Positions 7,487 through 15,375 of a stretch of DNA of 64,000 bases are shown here, piece after piece (the stretch's first letter is position 1; the number at the start of each line of letters is the position of its first letter). This DNA comes from Fimbriimonas ginsengisoli. Lineage in GTDB: Bacteria; Armatimonadota; Fimbriimonadia; Fimbriimonadales; Fimbriimonadaceae. The notes beneath the pieces are model-generated. The model worked only from the letters and a program-made list of their open reading frames with translations. It was not told the origin of the DNA and did not search any database. Position numbers and translations under genes: made by a program. The stretch is taken from assembly GCA_016179045.1 (NCBI GenBank), contig JACOSL010000031.1:1-64000 (forward strand), written 5' to 3'.

Positions 7487-9637
7487 CTAGCGACGCTGTC
7501 CGGCCAAGAGGATCTCCTTCGCCTTGGTGGGGTCGTCGGTAGGCAGGTCGCAAGCCCGATTCCGGCAGATATAAGCCGTGGCCTTGTCGGTCAAAGGGCG
7601 AAGCTCCTTCGTGTACGGAGCCAGTTCCGCCAGGGCCGAGGCGGAGGCGGGCGTCTTCAGGGCGAATACGGCCCTCGGCGCGTAGACTGAGCGCAGGGCG
7701 GCAAGCATGGGTTCGCCGCTGGTGGATGGGCTCGCGATCACGACCTCGTTTCCCGGGCCGTGAACGTAGTCGGCGGCGACGGCGAAGGTGGGAAAGGCGT
7801 GCAGAGCGCCACGGATTCGGGTGCCGAACGCGAGCACGGTTCGCCGGCCAAGCGACTCCAATTGAGGGTCACCGATCAGCCGACCAAGCCGAACCAGGTC
7901 CAGCGCGGCGACCGCGTTCCCGGATGGCAGAGCCGCGTCCTCCGCGGTCTTTGGCCTCGTCAGCGCGTACTTGTCGCCAGTAGGAGCCATGTAGAATCCG
8001 CCGGCGGCCTGGTCGGCGAGCGTGTCCTTCATGACGTTAGCAAGCCTCTTTGCCTCCGCGAGCCAAATCGGATCGAAGTCCGCCTGGTACAAATCGGTCA
8101 AGCCCCAAATTATAAAGGCGTAGTCGTCCAGCCCGCCGACGCCCGCCGATTTGCCACCCCGATACTGATGCAGGAGCTGACCGCTTGAGTCGGCGTTGCG
8201 CTTAAGGATGAATCCTGAAGCCTTTGCCGCCCTTGCCGTCCATCTCTCCTCGCCAAAGGCGGCCCCGGCCTGAGCGTAGGCAGCGATCATCAGCCCGTTC
8301 CAATCGGTGAGAACCTTATCGTCTGTCTGGGGAGGAACGCGCTTCACGCGCGCTGCCAACAACGCGCTTTGAACCCTGAGGAGCCGGGGATCGAGCAAAT
8401 CGACGTCGTCCGCGAGCCTCAAGATATTCGTAGACTCCTCGAAGTTTCCCCCCGGCGAAGTCCGAAAGGCCTGTCGCGCGAATTTGGCATCGGACTCGCC
8501 GAGGGCCTCGCTAAGCTGGCGCTCGGTCCACAGGTAGAACTTGCCTTCGGAGCCTTCGCTGTCCGCATCCTGAGCGCTCAGGAAGCCGCCCGCTGGGTCG
8601 GACATGTCTCGGTCCACATAGGTCAGGACCTCGTCCGCGATCCGCTTGTAAAACGGATTCTTCGTTGCTTGGTACGTCCCGACACAGGCCATGGCGAACA
8701 GCGCCTGATCGTAGAGCATCTTCTCGAAATGGGGCACCGTCCAAGTCGCGTCAGTCGAGTAGCGATGGATTCCGTAACCGACCTGGTCGTAAACGCCGCC
8801 GCGCCTGATCGCTCGGATGGTCTTCTCGACCGCCTTGAGATACTCGGCCTTGCCGGTGGCGTGCCAGGCTCTTAGAAGCATGGTGAGGTTCGTCGGCTGC
8901 GGGAACTTGGGCCGCGAGCCAAATCCCCCGTTTTGAGGATCGTATGCGAGCATGAGCCCGGCCGCCGCTTGGTCCACGTCGGCCAACGACAGGTCTCCGG
9001 GCGCGGAGGACTCGCTCGGCATCAAGACCTTACTCGTGATCTCAGCCGCGTTGTTTTCAAGCTCGGCGCGTTTTGTCTTCCAGAGTTCGGCGGCTCGCGT
9101 CAGAAGCTGGGTAAGAGCCTCCTTCGGGAAGTAGGTGCCGGCGAAAAACGGTTTGCGCTCTGGCGTCAGAAGCAGGGTCATTGGCCAGCCGCCGCTGCCG
9201 GTTAAGGCTTGGGTGACCTGCATATAGATGTGGTCCAGATCGGGTCTCTGCTCTCGGTCGATCTTGATTGCGATGAAGCTGTCGTTTAGAAGCTTGGCGA
9301 CCTCCTTGTCCTCAAAGGATTCTCGTTCCATGACGTGGCACCAATGGCACGTCGAATAGCCGATCGACAGAAAGATGGGCTTGTCCTCCCGCTTCGCGCG
9401 CTCGAGCGCCTCCTCGCCCCACGGGTACCAGTCAACGGGGTTGTGGGCATGCTGGAGCAGATACGGGCTCGTCTCGCTGATGAGATGGTTGGCCGGCTGT
9501 TGGAGCCTCGGCGACATTCCCACGGAGTTCGCTAAGCACTTTCTCGCGCATCCCGGCGCCACCAGCAGCGCGGCGAGAACGGCAAGTCCGACTCCCGCTG
9601 TTCGGTGCAGCGAATCCTTAGCGGCGAACACCCTCAT
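7487..9637 (-). CDS. DUF255 thioredoxin-fold protein (YyaL/SPATA20 family), exported
   Basis: 716 residues. The DUF255 thioredoxin-like domain begins at [29 protein letters not shown] and carries the redox motif CHWCHVM, followed by a long (alpha/alpha)6-type glycosidase-like barrel ([58 protein letters not shown]). Most homologues start at the DUF255 domain. Here about 45 residues precede it, with a hydrophobic stretch [13 protein letters not shown] that looks like a lipoprotein or signal peptide, so the protein is probably exported. Biochemical function of the family is not established. It neighbours further thiol-redox genes at 9.7-12.5 kb. Confidence 0.9.
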   Translation of the reverse strand: MRVFAAKDSLHRTAGVGLAVLAALLVAPGCARKCLANSVGMSPRLQQPANHLISETSPYLLQHAHNPVDWYPWGEEALERAKREDKPIFLSIGYSTCHWCHVMERESFEDKEVAKLLNDSFIAIKIDREQRPDLDHIYMQVTQALTGSGGWPMTLLLTPERKPFFAGTYFPKEALTQLLTRAAELWKTKRAELENNAAEITSKVLMPSESSAPGDLSLADVDQAAAGLMLAYDPQNGGFGSRPKFPQPTNLTMLLRAWHATGKAEYLKAVEKTIRAIRRGGVYDQVGYGIHRYSTDATWTVPHFEKMLYDQALFAMACVGTYQATKNPFYKRIADEVLTYVDRDMSDPAGGFLSAQDADSEGSEGKFYLWTERQLSEALGESDAKFARQAFRTSPGGNFEESTNILRLADDVDLLDPRLLRVQSALLAARVKRVPPQTDDKVLTDWNGLMIAAYAQAGAAFGEERWTARAAKASGFILKRNADSSGQLLHQYRGGKSAGVGGLDDYAFIIWGLTDLYQADFDPIWLAEAKRLANVMKDTLADQAAGGFYMAPTGDKYALTRPKTAEDAALPSGNAVAALDLVRLGRLIGDPQLESLGRRTVLAFGTRIRGALHAFPTFAVAADYVHGPGNEVVIASPSTSGEPMLAALRSVYAPRAVFALKTPASASALAELAPYTKELRPLTDKATAYICRNRACDLPTDDPTKAKEILLAGQRR

Positions 9638-9722
9638 CGACCACGGTCGCTAAAAGAATCGTGCGAGGTCGCCCGCCTGATGACGCAGAGGCTACCGGGC
9701 TGGCGCGCCCGATTCGCCGACG

Positions 9723-10091
9723 CTAAGGCAGATCGCAACATGGTTCTTCCCCCTCACCCGCGCTCCTGAATGCGGCGAACGCCTTCAGAGCCCACGTCTC
9801 GCCCACACAGCCGCCCATCGTCGAGGCCACCGCACAGATCTCCACAAGCTCCGCCTCGGAAGCGCCCACCTCCCGCGACTTCAACGCGTAATACTTCACG
9901 CAAGGCTCGCACCGGGCTGCGATCGACCAAAGCAGCGCCCCAAGCACCTTGACCTTGGCAGGAAGCGCCCCGTCCGAATATAGCGCCTTTCGGCGCATGC
10001 CCTGAATAGCGCCGGTCGTGCCGTGTGTTGCCCTTGCGAAGTCCGTGAAGTGCTCGTAAGCAGGTTCGATTCTCGTTAGTTGATCATTCAT
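9723..10091 (-). CDS. Carboxymuconolactone decarboxylase-family protein (AhpD-like, CxxC)
   Basis: 122 residues of the AhpD/CMD fold. ALYSDGALPAKVKVLGALLWSIAARCEPCVKYYALKSREVGASEAELVEI contains the redox pair CEPC followed by the usual aromatic/Ala helix. Such proteins act as disulfide reductants or peroxidase partners, while true decarboxylases lack the Cys pair. A CC pair near the C-terminus (EPCCDLP) is unusual. It lies 78 bp downstream of the anti-sigma gene in the same orientation, so it probably belongs to the sigma operon and fits a thiol-stress role. Confidence 0.85.
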   Translation of the reverse strand: MNDQLTRIEPAYEHFTDFARATHGTTGAIQGMRRKALYSDGALPAKVKVLGALLWSIAARCEPCVKYYALKSREVGASEAELVEICAVASTMGGCVGETWALKAFAAFRSAGEGEEPCCDLP

Positions 10092-10169
10092 AATCGACCA
10101 TCTCCCGTCTACGAGGACCGCTGAAACCCCTCGCCTCTGCGTCGACCGACATGAACCAACCGACGACCA

Positions 10170-10913
10170 TCAGATCGCGCTCAAGGCGACCCGCGCAAGC
10201 GTCATCAGGGACATCTGATCGGTCCGAGCCATCAACACGTACGCGGCGGGCCCTTTGCTCCAAGCGACGACGGAAACGCCTTTGCGCGAGCAGCAGAAGA
10301 AGTCCATCCCGGCCATCGAGACCTTGTTTCCCGGCTCGAAGGCGAGCTTCGAGGTCGGCATCTGGCAGAGGGCGACCAACTGCCCCTTCCACCGATAGCG
10401 GACGACGGCTACCGGCGTTCCGGCGAGGGGGCACTGACCGCATCCGGCCATTTCCGCGCCCGCTCCGCTAAGATTCGGCATGGCGATCGGGATGCCAACA
10501 GTGCGGGCAAGCCTCTCGGGGGTCGATTCCGGCATCGGCGTCAGGAGTTCGGATCGTTGGGCGACCTCGGCAAGCGGCATAGGCGCTTGGGCCGAGACAG
10601 GCTGAGGGTGGCTCATCGCCCATGCCAAGGCGATGGCGGCGACCGCGAACGCGGGCGCCCAGCGCCAAAGTGTGGGCTGCTTGGGTTGAGCCTCGATGGC
10701 ACTCCGCACGCCGTCCAGCAGCCCGGAAGGCGCTTGCAAGTCGGTTCGAAGGGCGACTTCGATCCTTGCCGTGTCGCGGCGGAGCGCCTCCGCACGGTCA
10801 CGGCACTCCGCGCATTTCTGCAAGTGGCTCACGACCGCCCGTTCGGCGGACAGATCGAGCTCGCCGACAACATGCAGCAGCATCAGTCGCTCTACTTCTC
10901 GGCAGGTCAACAT
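10170..10913 (-). CDS. Zinc-finger anti-sigma factor with Cys-rich extracytoplasmic domain
   Basis: 247 residues. The N-terminal zf-HC2-type ZAS domain (CREVERLMLLHVVGELDLSAE, HLQKCAEC) should bind the sigma factor. One transmembrane segment (about residues 85-103, WAPAFAVAAIALAWAM) follows, then a roughly 145-residue outer domain with Cys pairs in GCGQCPLAG and FFCCSRKG and a single Cys in LCQM. The outer domain matches no family I can name; its cysteines suggest a thiol, redox or metal sensor. Its ATG overlaps the sigma stop by 7 bp (ATGTTGA), giving translational coupling and roughly equimolar production, as is usual for such pairs. Confidence 0.88.
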   Translation of the reverse strand: MLTCREVERLMLLHVVGELDLSAERAVVSHLQKCAECRDRAEALRRDTARIEVALRTDLQAPSGLLDGVRSAIEAQPKQPTLWRWAPAFAVAAIALAWAMSHPQPVSAQAPMPLAEVAQRSELLTPMPESTPERLARTVGIPIAMPNLSGAGAEMAGCGQCPLAGTPVAVVRYRWKGQLVALCQMPTSKLAFEPGNKVSMAGMDFFCCSRKGVSVVAWSKGPAAYVLMARTDQMSLMTLARVALSAI

Positions 10914-11449
10914 TCGCGGGACTCCTCCGGGAGCTTGGCGCGCAACTCCTCTAGGCCACGTGAGATCCGATGAGCAGCGCTTTGCAAGGTCATTCCTCTG
11001 ATCTCGCCGATCTCCCTAAATGTGTAGCCGAGTACGAATCGTAGAATCACAAGGTGCCTTGTGTCGGGGCTAAGAGCTTCGAGCGCTGCCAGGACCGCCT
11101 TGCGCTCCATTCCGTCGAGGGTCTGCCGCTCGAAGTCGGCCGGGTCGGGAGTTTCGTTGTGCAGGCTCGTTTCCATCGTTCGCGCTCGCCGGCGGCCGTC
11201 GGACCAGTTCAGGCATACGTTCGTGCTCAACCGCAACAACCAGTTTCCGAACGGCCGCTCGGGATCGAATTTTCCGATCTGACGGAAGGCGCGAATAAGG
11301 CATTGTTGGCTCAGGTCTTCCGCGTCTTCGACGGTTCCGGCAAAGCGATAGGCGAGGCGGTAGACATGATGCCGATGCCGGTGCGCCAACTCCATGTACG
11401 CCTCTGTATCGCCGCCCCGCGCCCGCCGTGCCAGGTTTTCGTCTGTCAT
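10907..11449 (-). CDS. ECF-subfamily RNA polymerase sigma factor
   Basis: About 180 residues. The region 2 core (AYMELAHRHRHHVYRLAYRFAGTVEDAEDLSQQCLIRAFRQIGKFDPERPFGNWLLRLSTNVCLNW) and region 4 helix-turn-helix (LSPDTRHLVILRFVLGYTFREIGEIRGMTLQSAAHRISRGLEELRAKL) are complete, and region 3 is absent, as in ECF sigmas. ATG 11449 (MTDENLARRARGG) is preferred to the TTG seven codons upstream. It is followed by its anti-sigma gene, and an ECF-like promoter repeated as a mirror image lies 22 bp upstream, implying autoregulation. Confidence 0.93.
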   Translation of the reverse strand: MTDENLARRARGGDTEAYMELAHRHRHHVYRLAYRFAGTVEDAEDLSQQCLIRAFRQIGKFDPERPFGNWLLRLSTNVCLNWSDGRRRARTMETSLHNETPDPADFERQTLDGMERKAVLAALEALSPDTRHLVILRFVLGYTFREIGEIRGMTLQSAAHRISRGLEELRAKLPEESREC

Positions 11450-11471
11450 CCAGAAGAGTCGTTCACCCAAC

Positions 11472-11498
11472 CATACAGCGCCGGGCGGCCAGTTTTCC
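11472..11498 (-). promoter_or_regulatory. Putative ECF promoter for the sigma/anti-sigma operon
   Basis: On the minus strand GGAAAACTG (11498-11490), 9 bp, then CGCTGTATG (11480-11472). GGAAAA resembles the -35 of ECF promoters. The same two blocks occur in opposite orientation at 11519-11544. Confidence 0.65.
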
Positions 11499-11518
11499 CC
11501 TCGTTACCAACGACTTAT

Positions 11519-11544
11519 GGAAAACTGCGCGCGCACGCTGTATG
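11519..11544 (+). promoter_or_regulatory. Putative ECF promoter for the Cys-rich/thioredoxin genes
   Basis: GGAAAACTG (11519-11527), 8 bp, then CGCTGTATG (11536-11544), identical in both blocks to the divergent promoter of the sigma operon. It lies 58 bp before the start of the Cys-rich protein gene. Confidence 0.65.
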
Positions 11545-11602
11545 AGAGATCAGATGCGCACCGGTCAAGCCATGACCCCCGCATCGAGGAGCAAAACGCC
11601 GT

Positions 11603-11971
11603 ATGAAACGATTCAGATTTGTCCTCCCTACCTCCCTTGTTGTCTTCGCCCTCGTCGGTGCATCGCTCGTGTTCGCATGGCAGGGCGATATGAAGATGAA
11701 GGACATGCGATCCGCAGCAGGGAAGAAGGCGGCGGCGGGCGTGGCTAAAGAGAAGGCCAGGCAAGTGAAGAAAGGCATGTACGGCTGCTGCCTCAAGCAT
11801 TCATGCGACTTCTGCGCCATGCACATGGGAAACTGCGAGTGCGGCGAGATGGCCACGATGGACCAGCCCGTGTGCAACGAGTGCAAGGGCGGCTGGGCTG
11901 CGGGCGATGGCAGGATCGCGGGCAAGAGCGCCGACGCCATCAAGACGATGCCACGCGGCATGAAGATGTAA
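11603..11971 (+). CDS. Secreted Cys-, Met- and His-rich protein, probably metal-binding
   Basis: 122 residues: signal peptide (MKRFRFVLPTSLVVFALVGASLVFA), a Met/Lys/Asp segment (GDMKMKDMRS), an Ala/Lys-rich linker, then eight cysteines in YGCC, HSCDFC, GNCEC and VCNEC with interspersed His and Met (CAMHMGNCECGEM), and a Met-rich tail. The pattern suggests a periplasmic metal (copper or zinc) or thiol buffer; this is inference, since I recognise no family. It is transcribed divergently from the ECF sigma operon from an identical promoter, making it a likely member of that regulon. Confidence 0.72.
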   Translation: MKRFRFVLPTSLVVFALVGASLVFAWQGDMKMKDMRSAAGKKAAAGVAKEKARQVKKGMYGCCLKHSCDFCAMHMGNCECGEMATMDQPVCNECKGGWAAGDGRIAGKSADAIKTMPRGMKM

Positions 11972-12056
11972 TTCCCTCCTGGAAGCGGTCCCCGTTCGGC
12001 CCTCGGCGGGGACCCGCCCCCCTCTCAGGCACGCCATCTCGGGCCGCAGCGTTAGA

Positions 12057-12497
12057 ATGAACAAGATGCTTTCGATCAAGATCGTAACACCGATCGCGGC
12101 TCTCGTCGCCTTTTCCCTTTATTCGGACGGCCAGAAGGCGCAACCTGCGCCGGCAAAGGGCTGGACCGCCAACCTCGCCAAGGCGCTGAAGGATGCCAAG
12201 AAGTCGCATAAGCTGGTCATGGTGGATTTCAACGCCACATGGTGCGGGCCTTGCAGGATGTATCAGACCGAGGTCTTTCCTACGGCCTCGTTCAAGCGGG
12301 AGACCAAGAACGTGGTGCTCGTCACCGTCGACGTCGACGCCCAGCGGGAGCTCGCCCTTAAGTACAAGGTGAGTTCGATCCCCGACATCCGGTTTCTCTC
12401 CCCAAATGGCAAGGAAGTCGGGCGGCTAATCGGCTACGGCGGGGAACAGCGCCTGATCGGCGAACTGGCCAAGGCGCGTCGCGCGGCCAAGCTGTAA
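12057..12497 (+). CDS. Secreted thioredoxin-family protein
   Basis: 146 residues: short hydrophobic N-terminal export segment (about residues 5-23), then a thioredoxin fold with DFNATWCGPCRMYQTEVF (active-site WCGPC), VDVDAQRELALKYKVSSIPDIRFLSPNGKEVGRLIG and the conserved cis-Pro in SIPDIRF. Predicted to act on disulfides outside the cytoplasmic membrane. It is 85 bp downstream of the Cys-rich protein in the same orientation and probably shares its transcript, so its substrate may be that protein. Confidence 0.9.
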   Translation: MNKMLSIKIVTPIAALVAFSLYSDGQKAQPAPAKGWTANLAKALKDAKKSHKLVMVDFNATWCGPCRMYQTEVFPTASFKRETKNVVLVTVDVDAQRELALKYKVSSIPDIRFLSPNGKEVGRLIGYGGEQRLIGELAKARRAAKL

Positions 12498-12710
12498 TCT
12501 CTGAGTGGCGTCGGCGGATCGCTAGCCCGATCTGGCTGAAGAGAGGGTTTTGCAACTGCGGCGTAGAAAGAGGTTACAGAGGACCGGGGAGAGCCGCGCC
12601 TCAAGCGGTGGTCCGTGATCGGTCGCGCTAGCGTGGTGCGTCTAGATATTCGGCCGTCGGCTTGGGAACATCGCGGCCTTCCCTCAGTCTAGAGTAGAGA
12701 CGTTGCCCAT

Positions 12711-15116
12711 ATGAAGTGTCCGTACTGCAGCAGCAGGGACAGCCTGGACGCCAGGTTTTGCAGCCACTGCGGTGCGATTTTGCGCGCCGACCTAATCGCG
12801 CGCCGGGCACCCAAGCCTAAGATGAAGCGTGGCGCGTTCTTGCGCCTGCTCACCGTCTGTCTCGCTGCGGTCCTCGGAGCGATCATCGGCTGGCAGTTTG
12901 CCCGGATGAGCATCCGGTGGCAGCATGAAACCGACATCTTCGGCTTCTTCGGCGGTCTTATCGGCCTGGTCCTGGTCTATCTGGTGAGCGGCGCCGGACT
13001 CTTGATCTCGAAGACGAAGCTCCAGCAACGCAGGCACCGCGTGAACACGCAGTTGCGCTCGTTGATGCGCGGGATCGAGAACGCATGCCAGGAGACGCTT
13101 GAGGAGACCGAAGCGGACACCGAGCACGACCACCGGCAGAAGCGAGCGGAGACCTTTGAGGTGCTGGCAATCGCCCATCTCATGACAGGCGAAACCGAGG
13201 GCGCTTCGCACGAGTTTGAATTGGCGCGAGAGTTGGGGGCCAAGGATGCATCGCTGCTCAACAATTCGGGCGTGGCTCAGGCCAAGCTGGGGCGACTGCC
13301 GCAGGCCATGAGTTTGGTTGAGCAGGCCTGCGCGGCGGTTCCAGGAGCCAAAGAGCCCTACGCCAACCTTGCCCACATTTATTGCAAGGGCACGTTCGGC
13401 GCCGGCGGTCGCAGCCTTCAACACGGCATCGACGCCGTCCACAAGGCGATCGCTCTCGATCCGGAGGACCCGGGCAATCTCGAGCGCCTCGGCCAGATTC
13501 TTACGCGAGTGGGCCGGACCGATGAAGCGATGTCGAGCGCGCGATCTCTAGCCGAGAACAGCAATGGGGCGCGCACGCGACAGGCCGACGCCCACAACTT
13601 GATGGGAGTGGCTCTACTGGGAAAGCGAGAGCACCGAACGGCGCTGCACGAGTTCCAATCGGCCGCCCGCATCGACCCGACCAATGGCGCTGCGCTAGCC
13701 AATATCGGCGCGACGATGATCGCGCAGGAGCAGGTGCGCGAATCGCTCGAGCCCCTGCTGAAGGCGGTCATCCTCGATCCTAACTGCGCCGCCGCACAGA
13801 ATAATCTCGGCATCGCCCTTGCGACCGTGGGCGCGGTGAACGAGGCGGTCCATGCGTTCCGCGAGGCGAGTCGCCTCGATCCGTCCCTCGACGAGCCGCA
13901 CTACAACCTCGGCAAAGTTTATGCCGACCACGGGGTGACCGATCTCGCCGCCCGCCATCTCGTTCGTGCGACCCAGATTAACCCTTATGCGCCCGAGGCT
14001 CTGCTCGCGCTTGGCGTGGTGGAGGCGCACCTCGGGCATCACGACAAAGCGATCGAGTATGTGGAGCTAGCCGCGCGCTACGCGCCGAACGACGCTCTCA
14101 CTTACATTAGCCTTGGCACCTGTCGCGCGCTTGCCGGCGAGTATGAGCTTGCCGAGCAGGATCTGAGCCGAGCTCGGGACCTCGACAAGGACAATCAGCA
14201 CGTTTACGGCCAGCTTGCTTACGTGCACATGATGCTGCACGACGTGAGCACCGCCTCAAGCGACCTGACGATCGCCCTGTCGTTTGGCGACATGCCGCTG
14301 CTCAATAACAACTACGCCTTGACCCAACTGGAGCTGAAGGGCTACGACGCCGCCCTGCTGCACTTCAACCGCTCTCTATCCCTCAAGCCCGACTTCCACG
14401 AGGTGCACTACAACCTCGGCTACCTGTGGGCGCTCAAGAGGCGCGTCCTGGATGCCGTGCGCGAGTGGGAGATCGCCGAGAGGTTTGAGGCCGGGCATGC
14501 CGACTGCTACGTCAACCTCGGAGTCGCCTACTACCTGATCGACCGGCTGGAGGAGTGCGTGCTCCGCTTCCGCCGGGTTCTCACAATGCGTACGGACCGG
14601 ATCGAAGACTATTCGAATCTGGCAATGGCTTATTCGAAGCAGGGCGTCGTTTCCAAGAAGCTCTCGAGGAAGAAGGGCGACCGACACAATCAGGTGGCGG
14701 TCGAGCGGTTCAGCCTTGCCATCGGCATGTTCGATCTCGCTATCCGGATCGATCAGTACAACGTGGTGCTGCACTCGAATCGCGGCCTGGCCTGCTTCTT
14801 CGCCAACCGGTTCGAGGAGGCGTTCGAGGAGTGGTCGAAAATCGCCAAAATCGACCCGGAATACGCCAAGAAGCGCGGCGAGCTGACCAAGGACACCGTT
14901 TTCGACGAGAGCTGCGTGAACTTCGTGAGCATGAAGGTGTGGGAGCGCGCGCACGGCCTTCCCCCTAAGACACATGGCTTTAAGTTCGTCACCGCCCCCA
15001 GCTACGCGGCCGAAGAGTGGAACCTGATGGTGCCGCGCGAGGACCTCGCGGGGGTGCAACAGCTCGAGCGTGAGTCGCGCGAAGTCGAGCGGGCAATTCG
15101 CGCTCTTGTCATCTAG
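12711..15116 (+). CDS. Zinc-ribbon, membrane-anchored TPR-repeat protein
   Basis: 801 residues. An N-terminal zinc ribbon (CPYCSSRDSLDARFCSHCG, residues 3-21) is followed by two transmembrane helices (about 40-65 LLTVCLAAVLGAIIGWQFA and 76-98 FFGGLIGLVLVYLVSGAGLLI), then a long array of TPR-type helical pairs from about residue 140 to 740 (repeats of A..LG..L...G....A...F..A..LDP). This looks like a cytoplasmic scaffold tethered to the membrane. No enzymatic domain is seen. ATG 12711 is directly followed by the first Cys of the ribbon. No obvious partner; the tiny zinc-ribbon gene follows. Confidence 0.88.
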   Translation: MKCPYCSSRDSLDARFCSHCGAILRADLIARRAPKPKMKRGAFLRLLTVCLAAVLGAIIGWQFARMSIRWQHETDIFGFFGGLIGLVLVYLVSGAGLLISKTKLQQRRHRVNTQLRSLMRGIENACQETLEETEADTEHDHRQKRAETFEVLAIAHLMTGETEGASHEFELARELGAKDASLLNNSGVAQAKLGRLPQAMSLVEQACAAVPGAKEPYANLAHIYCKGTFGAGGRSLQHGIDAVHKAIALDPEDPGNLERLGQILTRVGRTDEAMSSARSLAENSNGARTRQADAHNLMGVALLGKREHRTALHEFQSAARIDPTNGAALANIGATMIAQEQVRESLEPLLKAVILDPNCAAAQNNLGIALATVGAVNEAVHAFREASRLDPSLDEPHYNLGKVYADHGVTDLAARHLVRATQINPYAPEALLALGVVEAHLGHHDKAIEYVELAARYAPNDALTYISLGTCRALAGEYELAEQDLSRARDLDKDNQHVYGQLAYVHMMLHDVSTASSDLTIALSFGDMPLLNNNYALTQLELKGYDAALLHFNRSLSLKPDFHEVHYNLGYLWALKRRVLDAVREWEIAERFEAGHADCYVNLGVAYYLIDRLEECVLRFRRVLTMRTDRIEDYSNLAMAYSKQGVVSKKLSRKKGDRHNQVAVERFSLAIGMFDLAIRIDQYNVVLHSNRGLACFFANRFEEAFEEWSKIAKIDPEYAKKRGELTKDTVFDESCVNFVSMKVWERAHGLPPKTHGFKFVTAPSYAAEEWNLMVPREDLAGVQQLERESREVERAIRALVI

Positions 15117-15171
15117 GCTCGCGTAAGGTTCACCCGGAGCCTTTCGGGCTTCCGCCCGCGTCCTTCCAACG

Positions 15172-15375
15172 ATGATCCGGTTTCATCGCCCGATGCCCGC
15201 CACGGATGGCGAGCCTCTGGTCTGCCCGGGCTGCGGAAAGCCGCTCCGCGAAGAACGCTCGCACTATCGGTGCGAAAGCTGCGGGATCGTGGAGGCGTGC
15301 TGCGAGGCGCAGAGCGAAGGCCCTGAGGCGGCCGCGGAGGCCGCAACCCTTTCGCTTCGAACCGCGCAGCCGTAG
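15172..15375 (+). CDS. Small zinc-ribbon protein
   Basis: 67 residues (or 60 from ATG 15193) with CPGCGKPLREERSHYRCESCG, a classic four-Cys zinc ribbon, followed by VEACCEAQ and an Ala/Glu-rich tail. Likely a DNA-, RNA- or protein-binding ribbon of unknown role. Its stop codon abuts the stop of the convergent CusA-like gene. No strong ribosome-binding site is seen, so the start is uncertain; the intact Cys pattern supports reality. Confidence 0.62.
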   Translation: MIRFHRPMPATDGEPLVCPGCGKPLREERSHYRCESCGIVEACCEAQSEGPEAAAEAATLSLRTAQP

